From: Arthrobacter sp. B6
GTDB taxonomy: Bacteria > Actinomycetota > Actinomycetes > Actinomycetales > Micrococcaceae
Direction: 5' to 3'
Length of the DNA stretch: 64,000 nt
NCBI RefSeq assembly: GCF_001663775.1
Contig: NZ_KV467168.1
Coordinates: 2,842,780-2,906,779, forward strand
The translations under genes were made by a program, and so were the position numbers. The notes under the pieces are model-generated. The model was not told the origin of the DNA. It saw only the letters and a program-made list of their open reading frames with translations, and searched no databases. Below, piece by piece: positions 14,692 to 23,152 of the stretch (within the stretch, counting starts at the first letter, position 1; every line of letters begins with the position of its first letter).

Positions 14692-15093
14692 ATGAAGACA
14701 CTGCTCAACATCATCTGGCTGGTTTTCGGCGGGTTGTGGCTGGCCCTGGGTTATTTCCTCGCCGGCATTATCTGCTGCCTGCTGATCGTCACCATTCCCT
14801 GGGGCATCGCGTCGTTCCGCATTGCCGCCTACACGCTGTGGCCGTTCGGGCGGATGGTGGTTGACAAGCCGGGCGGAGCAGGCGTGTTTTCACTGCTGGG
14901 AAACGTGATCTGGCTGCTGGTCGCGGGCATCTGGATCGCGATCGGCCACGTGGTCACCGCCTTCGCCATGGCCATTACCATCATCGGCATTCCCCTGGCC
15001 ATCGCCAACCTGAAGCTCATCCCGGTGAGCCTGATGCCGCTCGGCAAGCAGATCGTGCCCACCAACAGCCCGTTCGTTACTGCATACCATTAG
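14692..15093 (+). CDS. YccF domain-containing membrane protein
   Basis: A 133-residue integral membrane protein made of two similar halves, each a YccF (DUF307) repeat: WLVFGGLWLALGYFLAGI and WLLVAGIWIAIGHVVTAF, each followed by a TIPWGIASFRIA- or IIGIPLAIANLKL-type segment. About four transmembrane helices are predicted by eye. YccF proteins are inner-membrane components of unknown function. A CACAAT box (14680-14685) ends six bases before ATG 14692 and there is no ribosome site, so the mRNA is probably leaderless. Confidence 0.9.
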   Translation: MKTLLNIIWLVFGGLWLALGYFLAGIICCLLIVTIPWGIASFRIAAYTLWPFGRMVVDKPGGAGVFSLLGNVIWLLVAGIWIAIGHVVTAFAMAITIIGIPLAIANLKLIPVSLMPLGKQIVPTNSPFVTAYH

Positions 15094-15110
15094 GCCACGC
15101 CGGGAATTCT

Positions 15111-15764
15111 TTACCGGCGGAGCCGCCGTATCAGCGCCGCCCCGGTGGCCAGTTCTACGCCATAAACCAACAGGGGCGGCAAGTCACCGGTGGTGGCCAG
15201 GACGCCGCCGAAGACCGCGGCCCCGCCCAGGTTGAGCCAGCCCGGCCAGCGCGGGTCCCGGGGCAGAACGCCTGTGCTCGCTTCGTGGGCGGGCGCCCGC
15301 GCCAGCAACGCCCCACCCAGGGCAGCCATGCCGGCCAGGCTCAGCCACATATACCCCTGGAACGGCCACATGGGCTGGGCCCCCAAGGCAAAGGCCTCCG
15401 GGTCCCTGGATCGCTCCTCCAGGTGACCCAGGAACAGACACGCTCCCGCGCCCAACGCAAGTGCAGCGCTCATGGCAAGCCGCTTGCCCGCTAAGGGCTC
15501 CTGACTGCCCGGTTCGCTTTCCGCGCCCCAGCGACGGGCGAGCATCACGACGCCAACGGGCAACATCGCCGTGCCCGCGGCGAGGAGCAGTTGCTGGGCC
15601 CTCCACTGCACGGGGTCCGCCAGCAGGATAGCCAGTTTGCGCTGAGGATCTCCTTCGACATACACCCGCGAGATGGGCATAAAGGCGCCAGCGAGAAAGG
15701 TCGCCGATCCCGCTATCATGACGGTCGGCGCCGATGCCGCATCTGCCCGAATTCGACGAGCCAT
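15111..15764 (-). CDS. Hypothetical integral membrane protein
   Basis: A 217-residue protein with about six hydrophobic segments (for example TVMIAGSATFLAGAFMPISRV and LVYGVELATGAALI). A longer open frame extends upstream to 15923, but ATG 15764 is preferred because TACCGT (complement of 15771-15776) ends six bases before it, the spacing seen at other leaderless genes here. No family signature was recognised. It is convergent with the YccF gene and ends only 18 bases from it. Confidence 0.6.
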   Translation of the reverse strand: MARRIRADAASAPTVMIAGSATFLAGAFMPISRVYVEGDPQRKLAILLADPVQWRAQQLLLAAGTAMLPVGVVMLARRWGAESEPGSQEPLAGKRLAMSAALALGAGACLFLGHLEERSRDPEAFALGAQPMWPFQGYMWLSLAGMAALGGALLARAPAHEASTGVLPRDPRWPGWLNLGGAAVFGGVLATTGDLPPLLVYGVELATGAALIRRLRR

Positions 15765-15870
15765 GGGATGACGGTAAACCTCGATGCCGGCATGTACAAG
15801 GGGGTAGCGGACCAGGCCGGGCGATCCGTTTATACTGCCGAACGTTGACCCAACAGACGGGTTATAGGTA

Positions 15871-16326
15871 CTAGGTTGCGGGCGGCCGGTCCACGGTGTT
15901 GCCATCCACGGACGGACGCTCAATGCCGGGAACCAATCCCTGGGCTTCCAGTTCGTCGGAGCGCGCTGCCCGCAGGATACAGAACTCGTTGCCGTCCGGA
16001 TCTGCCATCACCACCCATGTCACTTCCGGCCCCTGCCCGACGGAAACGCGGGTGGCGCCCAGGGCTTCCAGCCGCTTCACCTCCGCGGCCTGGTCGTCCG
16101 GACGAAGGTCCAGGTGCAGCCTGTTCTTGACCTCCTTGCGCTCGGGCACCCTGGCGAAGAGCAGGTCCGGTGAGATCCCGTCCTGCGGGCTGCCTGCCGG
16201 CGGTTCAAGCACGATTTCGTCCCCATCCTGGAAGGTCCGGCGCCATCCCAAAGCCTTTTCCCAGAAACTGGCCGGCACCGCGGGGTCGGTGGAGTCGATG
16301 CTGAGGGCTTGGATGCGCAGGTTCAT
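15871..16326 (-). CDS. VOC (glyoxalase/bleomycin resistance) family protein
   Basis: A 151-residue single-module vicinal-oxygen-chelate protein. The pattern IQALSIDSTDPAVPASFWEKALGW at the start and a C-terminal WVVMADPDGNEFCIL strand are characteristic; NRLHLDLRPDD supplies a metal-ligand His. Members of this Glyoxalase-like (Glyoxalase_6) group are of mostly unknown substrate. AAGACT ends six bases before ATG 16326, a possible leaderless promoter. It follows the DUF4031-HD gene on the same strand with a 60-base gap. Confidence 0.87.
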   Translation of the reverse strand: MNLRIQALSIDSTDPAVPASFWEKALGWRRTFQDGDEIVLEPPAGSPQDGISPDLLFARVPERKEVKNRLHLDLRPDDQAAEVKRLEALGATRVSVGQGPEVTWVVMADPDGNEFCILRAARSDELEAQGLVPGIERPSVDGNTVDRPPAT

Positions 16327-16386
16327 CCGAGCAGTCTTCCACCGGCTGCCGAAGCCGTAAAGGCTCTGCCCTGCGCGGCAATGCGG

Positions 16387-17256
16387 TCAGGCGAGCTCGC
16401 CCCGGAGGTTCCGGTGGGCGGCGGCGAGCCACAGCTCTCGTGCGCGCTCGCTGTGGAAGAGCGGGTCCAGTTCCAGCAGATGCCGTACGACGGCGGCGCG
16501 TCCGGCCGCGAAGTCAGCGTCACCGATGTGCGCGTAGTCCTCCCGGACGGCGGCCACATACCTGGCGTAGGGCTCCGGTTCGCCGCCGAGGACTGACAGG
16601 TCCGCGTCGCAGAGGAGGGCGCCGTCGTCGTCCCCTGGTTCCGGACAGTGGTCCGAGGTGAGCCGCACCAGCCGCGCCACCTCCTCGACGTCCGCGGCGG
16701 GGAGTCCTTCGTGGGCCAGCCGTTCCTCGGCGAGCCTGGCCGAGTCCTCCTCGTCCTGGCCGGCTGCTCCGCGGTACACGGCGTCATGGAACCAGGCGGC
16801 CAGCTGCACGGTGCGCGAAGGTTTGCCGGGTTCGGAGAGCAGGTCCAGGGCCTCCAGTACGGCCAGGAGGTGGGTGCGGCCGTGGTACTTGCGGTGCTCC
16901 TCGCCCCACCGGTCTAGGAGGTCCAGGAAGAGGGCGTCGTGGCTGGGCATGATGTTTTCCCAGCGGTTCAGGAGCGGCACCTTCAGGGACTTGCTGCGCT
17001 GCCGGGCCGGGATGCGCAGCCCGCTGGCCAGGAGCTTGCGCACCAGAATCCGGGCTTCCACGGGAACGGCGCCGGCAGCCACCAGGTCCTTGAACCGACG
17101 CTCCGGCACGTCGTAGTGGTCACAGTCGAAAGCCCGGTCCGGGATCCCGGCCGTGGCAGCGAATGCGTGGAGTTCCTCGAGGGAGGTGTCCGAAATGAGG
17201 TGCGAGAAGTGCGTTCCGTGCGCAGGCCAGAGCGGAGGATCGAGGTAGATGGCCAT
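16387..17256 (-). CDS. DUF4031 domain fused to an HD-type metal-dependent phosphohydrolase
   Basis: A 289-residue two-part protein. Residues 1-90 form a DUF4031 domain (AIYLDPPLWPAHGTHFSHL, then FDCDHYDVPERR). From about residue 98 an HD-superfamily domain follows, with HRKYHGRTHL (His125, His129), the HD pair His157-Asp158 (WFHD) and a later LCDADLSVLG Asp. HD proteins hydrolyse phosphate esters, often of nucleotides. Both parts are often separate genes in actinobacteria; the fusion suggests they act on one substrate. TAGACT (complement of 17263-17268) six bases before ATG 17256 suggests a leaderless start. Confidence 0.85.
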   Translation of the reverse strand: MAIYLDPPLWPAHGTHFSHLISDTSLEELHAFAATAGIPDRAFDCDHYDVPERRFKDLVAAGAVPVEARILVRKLLASGLRIPARQRSKSLKVPLLNRWENIMPSHDALFLDLLDRWGEEHRKYHGRTHLLAVLEALDLLSEPGKPSRTVQLAAWFHDAVYRGAAGQDEEDSARLAEERLAHEGLPAADVEEVARLVRLTSDHCPEPGDDDGALLCDADLSVLGGEPEPYARYVAAVREDYAHIGDADFAAGRAAVVRHLLELDPLFHSERARELWLAAAHRNLRGELA

Positions 17257-17357
17257 GGTGGAAGTCTAATCCCGGGCTCCCCGGCCAGGGACGCTGCTGC
17301 CACGTCGATCGTTTGTGGGCGGGAACCCGGTCACCGAGCTGCCGCCGTCGTACCCTC

Positions 17358-17423
17358 CCCAACCAGGTAGCAACAGATGTCGTTATGGCGCCTCATAAGG
17401 ACATCTGCTGCTACCTGGTTGGG
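17358..17423. repeat. Dispersed palindrome family 1, copy d
   Basis: CCCAACCAGGTAGCAACAGA (from 17358) pairs with a complement ending CTGGTTGGG at 17423; 66 bp. The outer arms carry compensating changes relative to copy b (ACT/AGT to ACC/GGT), so pairing rather than sequence appears to be kept. Confidence 0.88.
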
Positions 17424-17435
17424 ATCCGGCGCCGG

Positions 17436-18770
17436 TCAGGATCCGGCCGGCAGGATGTTCTGGTTGCCGCGGAAGACGTTCTGCGGATCGAAATCGCGCT
17501 TGACCCTGGCCAGCCGTGCGTAGTTCCCGTTGCCGAAGGCAGCCCGGATGCGGTCCTGCCCTTCATCGCCGATGAAATTGAGCCACACACCTCCGGTGGC
17601 GTACGGGGCAATCTTTGCGCGGAAGTCTTTGACCCAGGCCTTGGCCAGCTGGCCGCCTTCCGGCGTCGGGGAGATGCCATAGGGGTGGCTCACCCAGGCG
17701 GCGTTCCGGTTGATCAGCGGTGTGGCCGCCCCCGCGTTCCCTCCGACGGCGCCGCCCCAGCGCGCGATGAGCTGCTGGGAAGTGGCATCGGGGAGGTTGT
17801 GGGCCGATTCCACAAAGAGGTCCAGCGCGTCATCGGGCAATTCGTCGTGATAGTCGGCACTCCAGTAGTTGTAGTGGTCCGCAGGATCGTCGAGGGAAGA
17901 CTGGAAATCGGCGTAATGGGTGTCACCCACCAGGTCGACGGCCGGCCCGAGCTCGCGGAAGGGCCTGGCGTGCTCTGAGCCTTCCTCGGGCTCGCCGGCA
18001 TAAAGATAGACCACGAGTGTGGCCATCTTTCCCACCATCCCCTCCGGCACAAATGGCTCGGGCGGTGCTGTTACGTAAAGAAGCGCCAGCCCCACGCCGT
18101 CGGGTGCTGCGAGGGCGAGATCCCTGAACGCCCGGGAAACGTCTGTGGCGGCATCCGCCGGCCACAGCCACATCCCGGCATGCACCACCGGACCGAGCCG
18201 GTGCGCCTGGAAGGTGAAGGACGTGGCCACCCCGAAATTCCCGCCGCCGCCGTGGAGCGCCCAGAAGAGTTCAGGGTTTTCCCTGGCGCTCGCGGTGACG
18301 CGCTCACCGTCGGCCGTCACCAGGTTCACGGAGACGAGGCTGTCGCACGCGAAACCATAGGACCGTTCCAGCCACCCGGACCCGCCGCCCAGGGTGAAGC
18401 CGGCGACGCCGGTGGTGGAGGCGCGCCCGCCGGTCACCGCCAGCGCGTGCTCCTGGGTGGCGTGGTCGAACTCACCCCAGGTCAGGCCCGCGCCGGCTGT
18501 GACAATGCCGGATTCAGGGTCGACGTCAATGGACTTCATGGGCCGGACATCGATCACCAGCCCGCCGTCGTTCATGGACATTCCCGCCACTGAGTGACCC
18601 CCGGCGCGCACGGCAATGGCGAGGGAATTCTCCCGGCCGTAGCGGAGGGCTTCCGCAACGTCGGCGTCGTTGGAGCACTGGGCGATCGCCGCCGGACGCC
18701 GGTCAATCATGGCGTTGAACACCTTGCGGGCAGGGTCATAGTCGGGGCTTTCAGGTCTGATCCACTTCAT
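17436..18770 (-). CDS. FAD-binding oxidoreductase of the BBE (berberine-bridge-enzyme-like) family
   Basis: A 444-residue flavoprotein. The N-terminal PCMH-type FAD domain has RAGGHS with His59, the usual site of 8-alpha covalent FAD attachment, and TTGVAGFTLGGGSGWL at about 119-134. In bicovalent members a Cys precedes this glycine-rich loop; here only Ser/Thr are found, so attachment is probably through the His alone. The C-terminal BBE motif is NYARLARVKRDFDPQNVFRGNQNI. Such enzymes oxidise alcohols, sugars or alkaloids with oxygen. ATG 18768-18770 with GAGGAGCG upstream is preferred over the adjacent GTG at 18771-18773. Confidence 0.9.
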   Translation of the reverse strand: MKWIRPESPDYDPARKVFNAMIDRRPAAIAQCSNDADVAEALRYGRENSLAIAVRAGGHSVAGMSMNDGGLVIDVRPMKSIDVDPESGIVTAGAGLTWGEFDHATQEHALAVTGGRASTTGVAGFTLGGGSGWLERSYGFACDSLVSVNLVTADGERVTASARENPELFWALHGGGGNFGVATSFTFQAHRLGPVVHAGMWLWPADAATDVSRAFRDLALAAPDGVGLALLYVTAPPEPFVPEGMVGKMATLVVYLYAGEPEEGSEHARPFRELGPAVDLVGDTHYADFQSSLDDPADHYNYWSADYHDELPDDALDLFVESAHNLPDATSQQLIARWGGAVGGNAGAATPLINRNAAWVSHPYGISPTPEGGQLAKAWVKDFRAKIAPYATGGVWLNFIGDEGQDRIRAAFGNGNYARLARVKRDFDPQNVFRGNQNILPAGS

Positions 18771-18949
18771 CACAACGCTCCTCAGCGGGTGCGGCTCTTC
18801 CCCTCCACATAGCGTAGGACGACGGGGGCGGGTGTTCTACAGGCAGAGCCTCCCTGCGTCCTGCCAGCGGGAACAGGAAATTCTTTCCACATCCGTTCCA
18901 GCGGCAGAAAACCCCCCAATCTCCCGCAGATGCGGTCTAAACTTGGTGA

Positions 18950-19360
18950 ATGCCCACGATTCGCGTTTCAGAAGCTGCCCGGTTCCTTGGCGTCAGTGAT
19001 GACACCATCCGACGCTGGACGGAGAACGGCACGCTGACGCCCGTGAAGGACGACGCCGGCCGGCTGGCCGTGGAGGGCCTGGAGCTCGCCCAGCATGCCC
19101 GCCAGCTCGCGCAGCTTCCCGAGGACCCCCACCGCACCGGAAGCTCGGCCCGGAACCGCTTCGTCGGCCTGGTCACCGGGATCGCCATGGACAAGGTCAT
19201 GGCGCAGGTTGAACTGCAGTGCGGTCCGTTCCGGGTGGTTTCGCTGATGAGCAGCGAAGCGGTCCGCGAATTAGGGCTGGAATTCGGCTCCGTAGCCACG
19301 GCCGTGGTCAAGGCCACCACCGTCATTATCGAGACCCCGCAGGGAAAGGGCATCATTTGA
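18950..19360 (+). CDS. Molybdate-binding HTH-TOBE protein
   Basis: A 136-residue protein: an excisionase/MerR-like helix-turn-helix (residues 3-30, IRVSEAARFLGVSDDTIRRW) followed by a Mop/TOBE domain (about 68-136, RNRFVGLVTGIAMDKVMAQVEL). Mop domains bind molybdate or tungstate, so this is likely a molybdenum-responsive regulator or store for the modABC genes directly downstream. Its stop overlaps the TTG start of modA. TAAACT (18938-18943) ends six bases before ATG 18950 without a ribosome site, so the operon's mRNA is probably leaderless. Confidence 0.9.
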   Translation: MPTIRVSEAARFLGVSDDTIRRWTENGTLTPVKDDAGRLAVEGLELAQHARQLAQLPEDPHRTGSSARNRFVGLVTGIAMDKVMAQVELQCGPFRVVSLMSSEAVRELGLEFGSVATAVVKATTVIIETPQGKGII

Positions 19361-20151
19361 GGAACGTCACGCGAACCAACCGCATCCTGGCGGTGGCTGC
19401 GCTCGGACTGGCCGGCGCCCTCACCGCATGCGCCGCGCCTGGGGGCAGCGCTCCGTCGGGGGCCTCTTCCCCGCTGTCAGGAACTGTGACCGTCTTCGCG
19501 GCAGCGTCCCTGAAAAGCACGTTCACCCGGCTGGCACACGATTTTGAGGCCAAGAATCCCGGCACAAAGGTCAGGCTGAGCTTCGCCGGATCCTCGGACC
19601 TGGCCACGCAGATCACCCAGGGTGCGCCCGCCGATGTCTTTGCCTCCGCTGATACCAGGAACATGACCAAACTGGCGGAAGCCGGACTCCTTGACGGGAC
19701 CGCCAGGAACTTCGCCACCAACGTCCTGGAGATTGCCGTCCCGCCATCCAATCCGGCGTCGATCGCTTCCTTCGCCGACCTGGCCAAACCCGGCGTCAAG
19801 GTGGTGGCCTGCGCCAGCCAGGTCCCCTGCGGCGCGGCCGCGGACGCGGTGGAAAAAGCCGCGGGCGTCACCTTGTCCCCGGTCAGCGAGGAATCCTCCG
19901 TCACGGACGTCATGGGCAAGGTGACGTCCGGCGAGGCCGACGCCGGCCTTGTTTACGTCACCGACGTCCACGGCGCCGGCGGCAAGGTGAAAGGCATCCC
20001 GTTCGAAGAATCCGGTGAGGCCGTCACCACCTATCCCATCGCCACAACAGGCCCGAGCCGGAACAAGGAACTGGCCGAAGCCTTCATCGCCATGGTGACC
20101 GGAGCCGAAGGCCGGAAGACCCTCAGCGAGGCCGGCTTCGGCGCGCCGTAA
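19357..20151 (+). CDS. modA: Molybdate ABC transporter substrate-binding lipoprotein
   Basis: ModA captures molybdate outside the membrane and delivers it to ModBC. The 264-residue product starts at TTG 19357, which overlaps the TGA of the preceding gene and is preceded by GGGAAAGGG. A lipoprotein signal ends in LTAC (22-25), giving Cys25 as the lipidated residue. The mature protein has VFAAASLKSTF, SFAGSSDLATQI and QGAPADVFASAD, the standard oxyanion-binding segments, and DAGLVYVTDV near the C-terminal hinge. It is the first transporter gene of modABC. A longer in-frame opening upstream is just overlap with the regulator gene. Confidence 0.95.
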   Translation: MRNVTRTNRILAVAALGLAGALTACAAPGGSAPSGASSPLSGTVTVFAAASLKSTFTRLAHDFEAKNPGTKVRLSFAGSSDLATQITQGAPADVFASADTRNMTKLAEAGLLDGTARNFATNVLEIAVPPSNPASIASFADLAKPGVKVVACASQVPCGAAADAVEKAAGVTLSPVSEESSVTDVMGKVTSGEADAGLVYVTDVHGAGGKVKGIPFEESGEAVTTYPIATTGPSRNKELAEAFIAMVTGAEGRKTLSEAGFGAP

Positions 20152-20200
20152 GCAGTCAGCACTGTAACCCAGCACCGAAGCAGACCACCCCAAGGAGACC

Positions 20201-21073
20201 ATGAAGCAGCCGAGGAACGGCGGGTACGGCGGCATCCCGCGCTGGATCTACGTCATGGCCGGTGCCGGAGGATTGTTGGTTCTGCTGCCGCTCGCCGCGA
20301 TGGTGGCCAAGGTCAACTGGCCGCAGTTCATCCCGCTGGTCACGTCGGAATCCTCCTTGACCGCCCTCGGCCTGAGCCTGCGCACATCGGCGGCCAGCAC
20401 GGCGCTGTGCCTCGTCCTGGGTGTGCCGCTGGCGCTGGTCCTGGCCCGCGGGCGCTTCCCCGGCCAGGGCCTGCTCCGCTCCTTCGTGCTGCTCCCGCTG
20501 GTCCTGCCGCCGGTGGTGGGCGGCATCGCGCTCCTGTACACCTTCGGCCGGCAAGGGCTCCTGGGCAGGACGCTGGAAGTCGCCGGAATCCAGATCGCAT
20601 TCTCGACGTCGGCCGTAATCCTCGCCCAGACCTTTGTGGCACTGCCGTTCCTCGTGGTCAGCCTCGAGGGCGCCCTGCGCACGGCCGGGAACCGCTACGA
20701 AGCGGTGGCCGCAACGCTTGGTGCCCGGCCCACCACAGTGCTGCGCCGTGTCACCATCCCGCTCGTTTTGCCCGGTCTTGCATCAGGGGCGGTACTGTCG
20801 TTTGCCCGCAGCCTGGGCGAATTCGGCGCCACCCTCACGTTCGCCGGAAGCCTGCAGGGGGTGACCCGGACCCTGCCTTTGGAAATCTACCTGCAGCGGG
20901 AGACAGACGCCGATGCCGCCGTCGCCCTTTCCCTGGTCCTGGTGGCCGTTGCGGCAGCCGTGGTGGCACTGGCCTACCGCAGGCCGCGTCCCGCTGGCCG
21001 TGTCCCGGAAGGCGCCTCGGGAGACAGGGAAAGCCCGACGGCGGCGCCCGTCGCCGGGGGTGGTGTCCCGTGA
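20201..21073 (+). CDS. modB: Molybdate ABC transporter permease
   Basis: A 290-residue inner-membrane permease with five or six transmembrane segments. The EAA-type cytoplasmic loop that docks the ATPase is visible around [25 protein letters not shown], followed by [17 protein letters not shown], which is typical of ModB. AAGGAG precedes ATG 20201. The last 30 residues are a Pro/Gly/Ala-rich tail and the stop overlaps the GTG of modC by four bases (GTGA), indicating coupled translation. Confidence 0.95.
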   Translation: MKQPRNGGYGGIPRWIYVMAGAGGLLVLLPLAAMVAKVNWPQFIPLVTSESSLTALGLSLRTSAASTALCLVLGVPLALVLARGRFPGQGLLRSFVLLPLVLPPVVGGIALLYTFGRQGLLGRTLEVAGIQIAFSTSAVILAQTFVALPFLVVSLEGALRTAGNRYEAVAATLGARPTTVLRRVTIPLVLPGLASGAVLSFARSLGEFGATLTFAGSLQGVTRTLPLEIYLQRETDADAAVALSLVLVAVAAAVVALAYRRPRPAGRVPEGASGDRESPTAAPVAGGGVP

Positions 21074-22134
21074 CCTTTACGGTCCAGGCAGCCGTGGCCG
21101 CCCGCGGCTTCGACCTCTCCCTGACGGTGGGACCTGGCGAAACCGTGGCCGTCATGGGCCCCAACGGCGCGGGCAAATCCACCCTCCTGAACGTCATCGC
21201 CGGCCTGCTGCATCCGGACTCAGGCAAGGCTGAGCTGGACGGCAAGACACTGTTCAACCTGGCCGCCGGGCGCGGTACGTGGATCGCTCCGCACCGCCGC
21301 GGCACCGCCCTGTTGGCCCAGGAACCGCTGCTTTTTCCGCACCTGAGTGTCCTGGAGAATGTGGCTTTCGGCCCGCGCAGTGCCGGTGTATCCAAGCGCG
21401 CGGCCGGAAACTCAGCCCTGCGGTGGCTGGCCGAAGTGGACGCTGCGGAACTGCAGGCCCGCCGTCCCGCGCAGCTGTCCGGCGGGCAGGCCCAGCGCGT
21501 GGCCGTGGCCCGGGCGCTCGCCACAGACCCCGGGCTCCTGCTCCTCGACGAACCCATGTCAGCGCTGGATATCCATGCCGCCCCGCTGCTCCGGCGGCTG
21601 CTCAAGCGCGTGCTGGTCGGCCGCCGAGCCATCATTATCACCCACGACGTCCTGGACGCCCTGATGCTGGCAGACCGGGTGGTGATCCTTGAGGGCGGCC
21701 GGATTGCTGAGCAGGGTCCCACGCGCGAGGTCCTGCAGCTGCCAAAGAGCCGCTTCGCCGCCGGGCTGGCCGGGCTGAACCTCGTCCCCGGCACCCTTGC
21801 CGGCCATGGGCTGGTGGCCGGCGACCTGGAGATTTACGGCCAGCACGACGAACTGCCCGGGCAGCTGCCCGCCGGCCAGCCCGGCGTGGCGGTCTTCCCG
21901 CCGTCGGCCGTTTCCGTCTTTCTCGCCGAGGCGCACGGCAGTCCGCGGAACTCCTTTGCCGTTACGGTGACTGACCTTGAACCGTACGGCGACCGGATCA
22001 GGGTCCGGGCCGGCGACGGCGGGCGGTTGAGCGCCGACGTCACGCCGGAAGCGGCGGCGGACCTGGGCCTCATCCCCGGGATGGAAGTGTATTTCGTGGT
22101 CAAAGCCGCCGCTGTCTCCATCTACCCGGCCTGA
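21070..22134 (+). CDS. modC: Molybdate ABC transporter ATP-binding protein
   Basis: A 354-residue ATPase that powers molybdate uptake. Walker A is GPNGAGKS (30-37), the Q-loop [10 protein letters not shown], signature LSGGQ (136-140), Walker B LLLLDEP (157-162) and H-loop THDVLDA. The C-terminal region from about 285 contains a Mop/TOBE domain ([20 protein letters not shown] ...) that senses molybdate and can trans-inhibit transport. GTG 21070 overlaps the modB stop. A much longer in-frame opening upstream of 21070 lies over modB in another frame and is not coding. Confidence 0.94.
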   Translation: MTFTVQAAVAARGFDLSLTVGPGETVAVMGPNGAGKSTLLNVIAGLLHPDSGKAELDGKTLFNLAAGRGTWIAPHRRGTALLAQEPLLFPHLSVLENVAFGPRSAGVSKRAAGNSALRWLAEVDAAELQARRPAQLSGGQAQRVAVARALATDPGLLLLDEPMSALDIHAAPLLRRLLKRVLVGRRAIIITHDVLDALMLADRVVILEGGRIAEQGPTREVLQLPKSRFAAGLAGLNLVPGTLAGHGLVAGDLEIYGQHDELPGQLPAGQPGVAVFPPSAVSVFLAEAHGSPRNSFAVTVTDLEPYGDRIRVRAGDGGRLSADVTPEAAADLGLIPGMEVYFVVKAAAVSIYPA

Positions 22135-22224
22135 AATCATCCCCTGGGCTGAACCTGCACGCGGCTGCCTTGGCTAGGCTGGTCAGCGCCGGATCAGCTG
22201 CCCGGCCGCGGATGGGGGAGTGCA

Positions 22225-22899
22225 GTGAAGAGACGAATCAGGGAAATAACGACGGCGGGCGCCGGGCTTTTGCTCGCGGCGGGACTGGCCGGGTGCAGTC
22301 TCTTTCCATCACACCCGCCGCCGCCGGTTCCGGCCGCCCCCATCTCACTGCTTCCCGCCAACTGCCCGTTCCTGGGGCAGGAGGACGTTCGCCCTGTCAG
22401 GATTCCCCAGGGCACGCCCAGGGAAACAATCGGTGGTGTGCTGAATGCGTACGGGGCGTGGCTCAACGCCGGGTCCGAGGTGTTGTCCTCGTGGCAGGCG
22501 GGCGGGACGGTCCCTGGGGAATGTGTGGACAGCCTGGCCGCAGCAAACAGCGAGGCCTACGCCACCACCATTTTCACCACCCACAGCGACGTGGCCTGGC
22601 AGCAGTACTTCCGCACCGTCGAACGGATGAATGCCCAAACCCTGCAGGGCATACGGGCGGAGGAGCCCGGCGCGGCACAACGCGGCACCTTTGAACTGTT
22701 GAAGGAGATCGACTCGAGTTCCACGGACAACGGCACGTTCCTGAAGTTCGATGCCGTCTTCACGCCCGCTGCGGCCGGCCCTGGCGGCAACTGGGAGGAC
22801 TGGGACAAGCCCACGCGCTGGTATGTGGAACTTGTCCCGGCGGGTGAGTTCCTGGTCATCAACTACGTGGAGCAGGCGCCTGCCGCCGGCTACCCCTGA
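22225..22899 (+). CDS. Putative lipoprotein, 224 aa
   Basis: GTG 22225 has GGGGGAG upstream. The N-terminus (MKRRIREITTAGAGLLLAAG) is a lipoprotein signal ending in LAGC, so the mature protein is anchored to the outer face of the membrane. A short Pro-rich linker is followed by an alpha/beta domain with two Cys (ANCPFLG and GECVDSL) that might form a disulfide. No family was recognised. Its stop codon TGA (22897-22899) runs into a family 2 palindrome. It is about 90 bases downstream of modC and may or may not share its transcript. Confidence 0.8.
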   Translation: MKRRIREITTAGAGLLLAAGLAGCSLFPSHPPPPVPAAPISLLPANCPFLGQEDVRPVRIPQGTPRETIGGVLNAYGAWLNAGSEVLSSWQAGGTVPGECVDSLAAANSEAYATTIFTTHSDVAWQQYFRTVERMNAQTLQGIRAEEPGAAQRGTFELLKEIDSSSTDNGTFLKFDAVFTPAAAGPGGNWEDWDKPTRWYVELVPAGEFLVINYVEQAPAAGYP

Positions 22900-22960
22900 G
22901 TTTTTGTCCACTTATGGCGGTTTCCGGGCCGTCGAACTGTCATTACCTGGACAAAAACTC
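22898..22960. repeat. Dispersed palindrome family 2, copy b
   Basis: GAGTTTTTGTCCA (22898-22910) pairs with TGGACAAAAACTC (22948-22960); 63 bp, as in the other two copies. The first bases of the element form part of the stop codon of the upstream lipoprotein gene. Confidence 0.88.
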
Positions 22961-23093
22961 CACGTGAAGCACATTGACTGATTTGTCATTTTCCGTGACA
23001 AGCATCACGCCGGCCAGTAAAGTTGTGGGTGGATCGCAGCGCATCCATGCCGGTCCAACCACTGATCTGAGCCAATCGGCGTAAGCAGGCCCT

Positions 23094-23128
23094 CGGGCGG
23101 GTGGCTCTTTGGGGGAGTCACCCGCCCG
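23094..23128 (-). terminator. Strong hairpin downstream of the YCII gene
   Basis: CGGGCGGGTGGCTC (23094-23107) pairs with GAGTCACCCGCCCG (23115-23128) around a 7-base loop, with one G-T pair. It lies 25 bases beyond the stop of the minus-strand YCII gene. There is no clear T-run on either strand, which is usual for actinobacterial terminators. The rest of the 22961-23152 interval shows no gene. Confidence 0.6.
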
Positions 23129-23152
23129 GGATGTTTAAAGCCTGGGGCCGCA

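Noticed and set aside
20407..21069. Upstream extension of modC
   Set aside because: Overlaps modB in another frame; GTG at 21070 overlaps the modB stop and fits family length.
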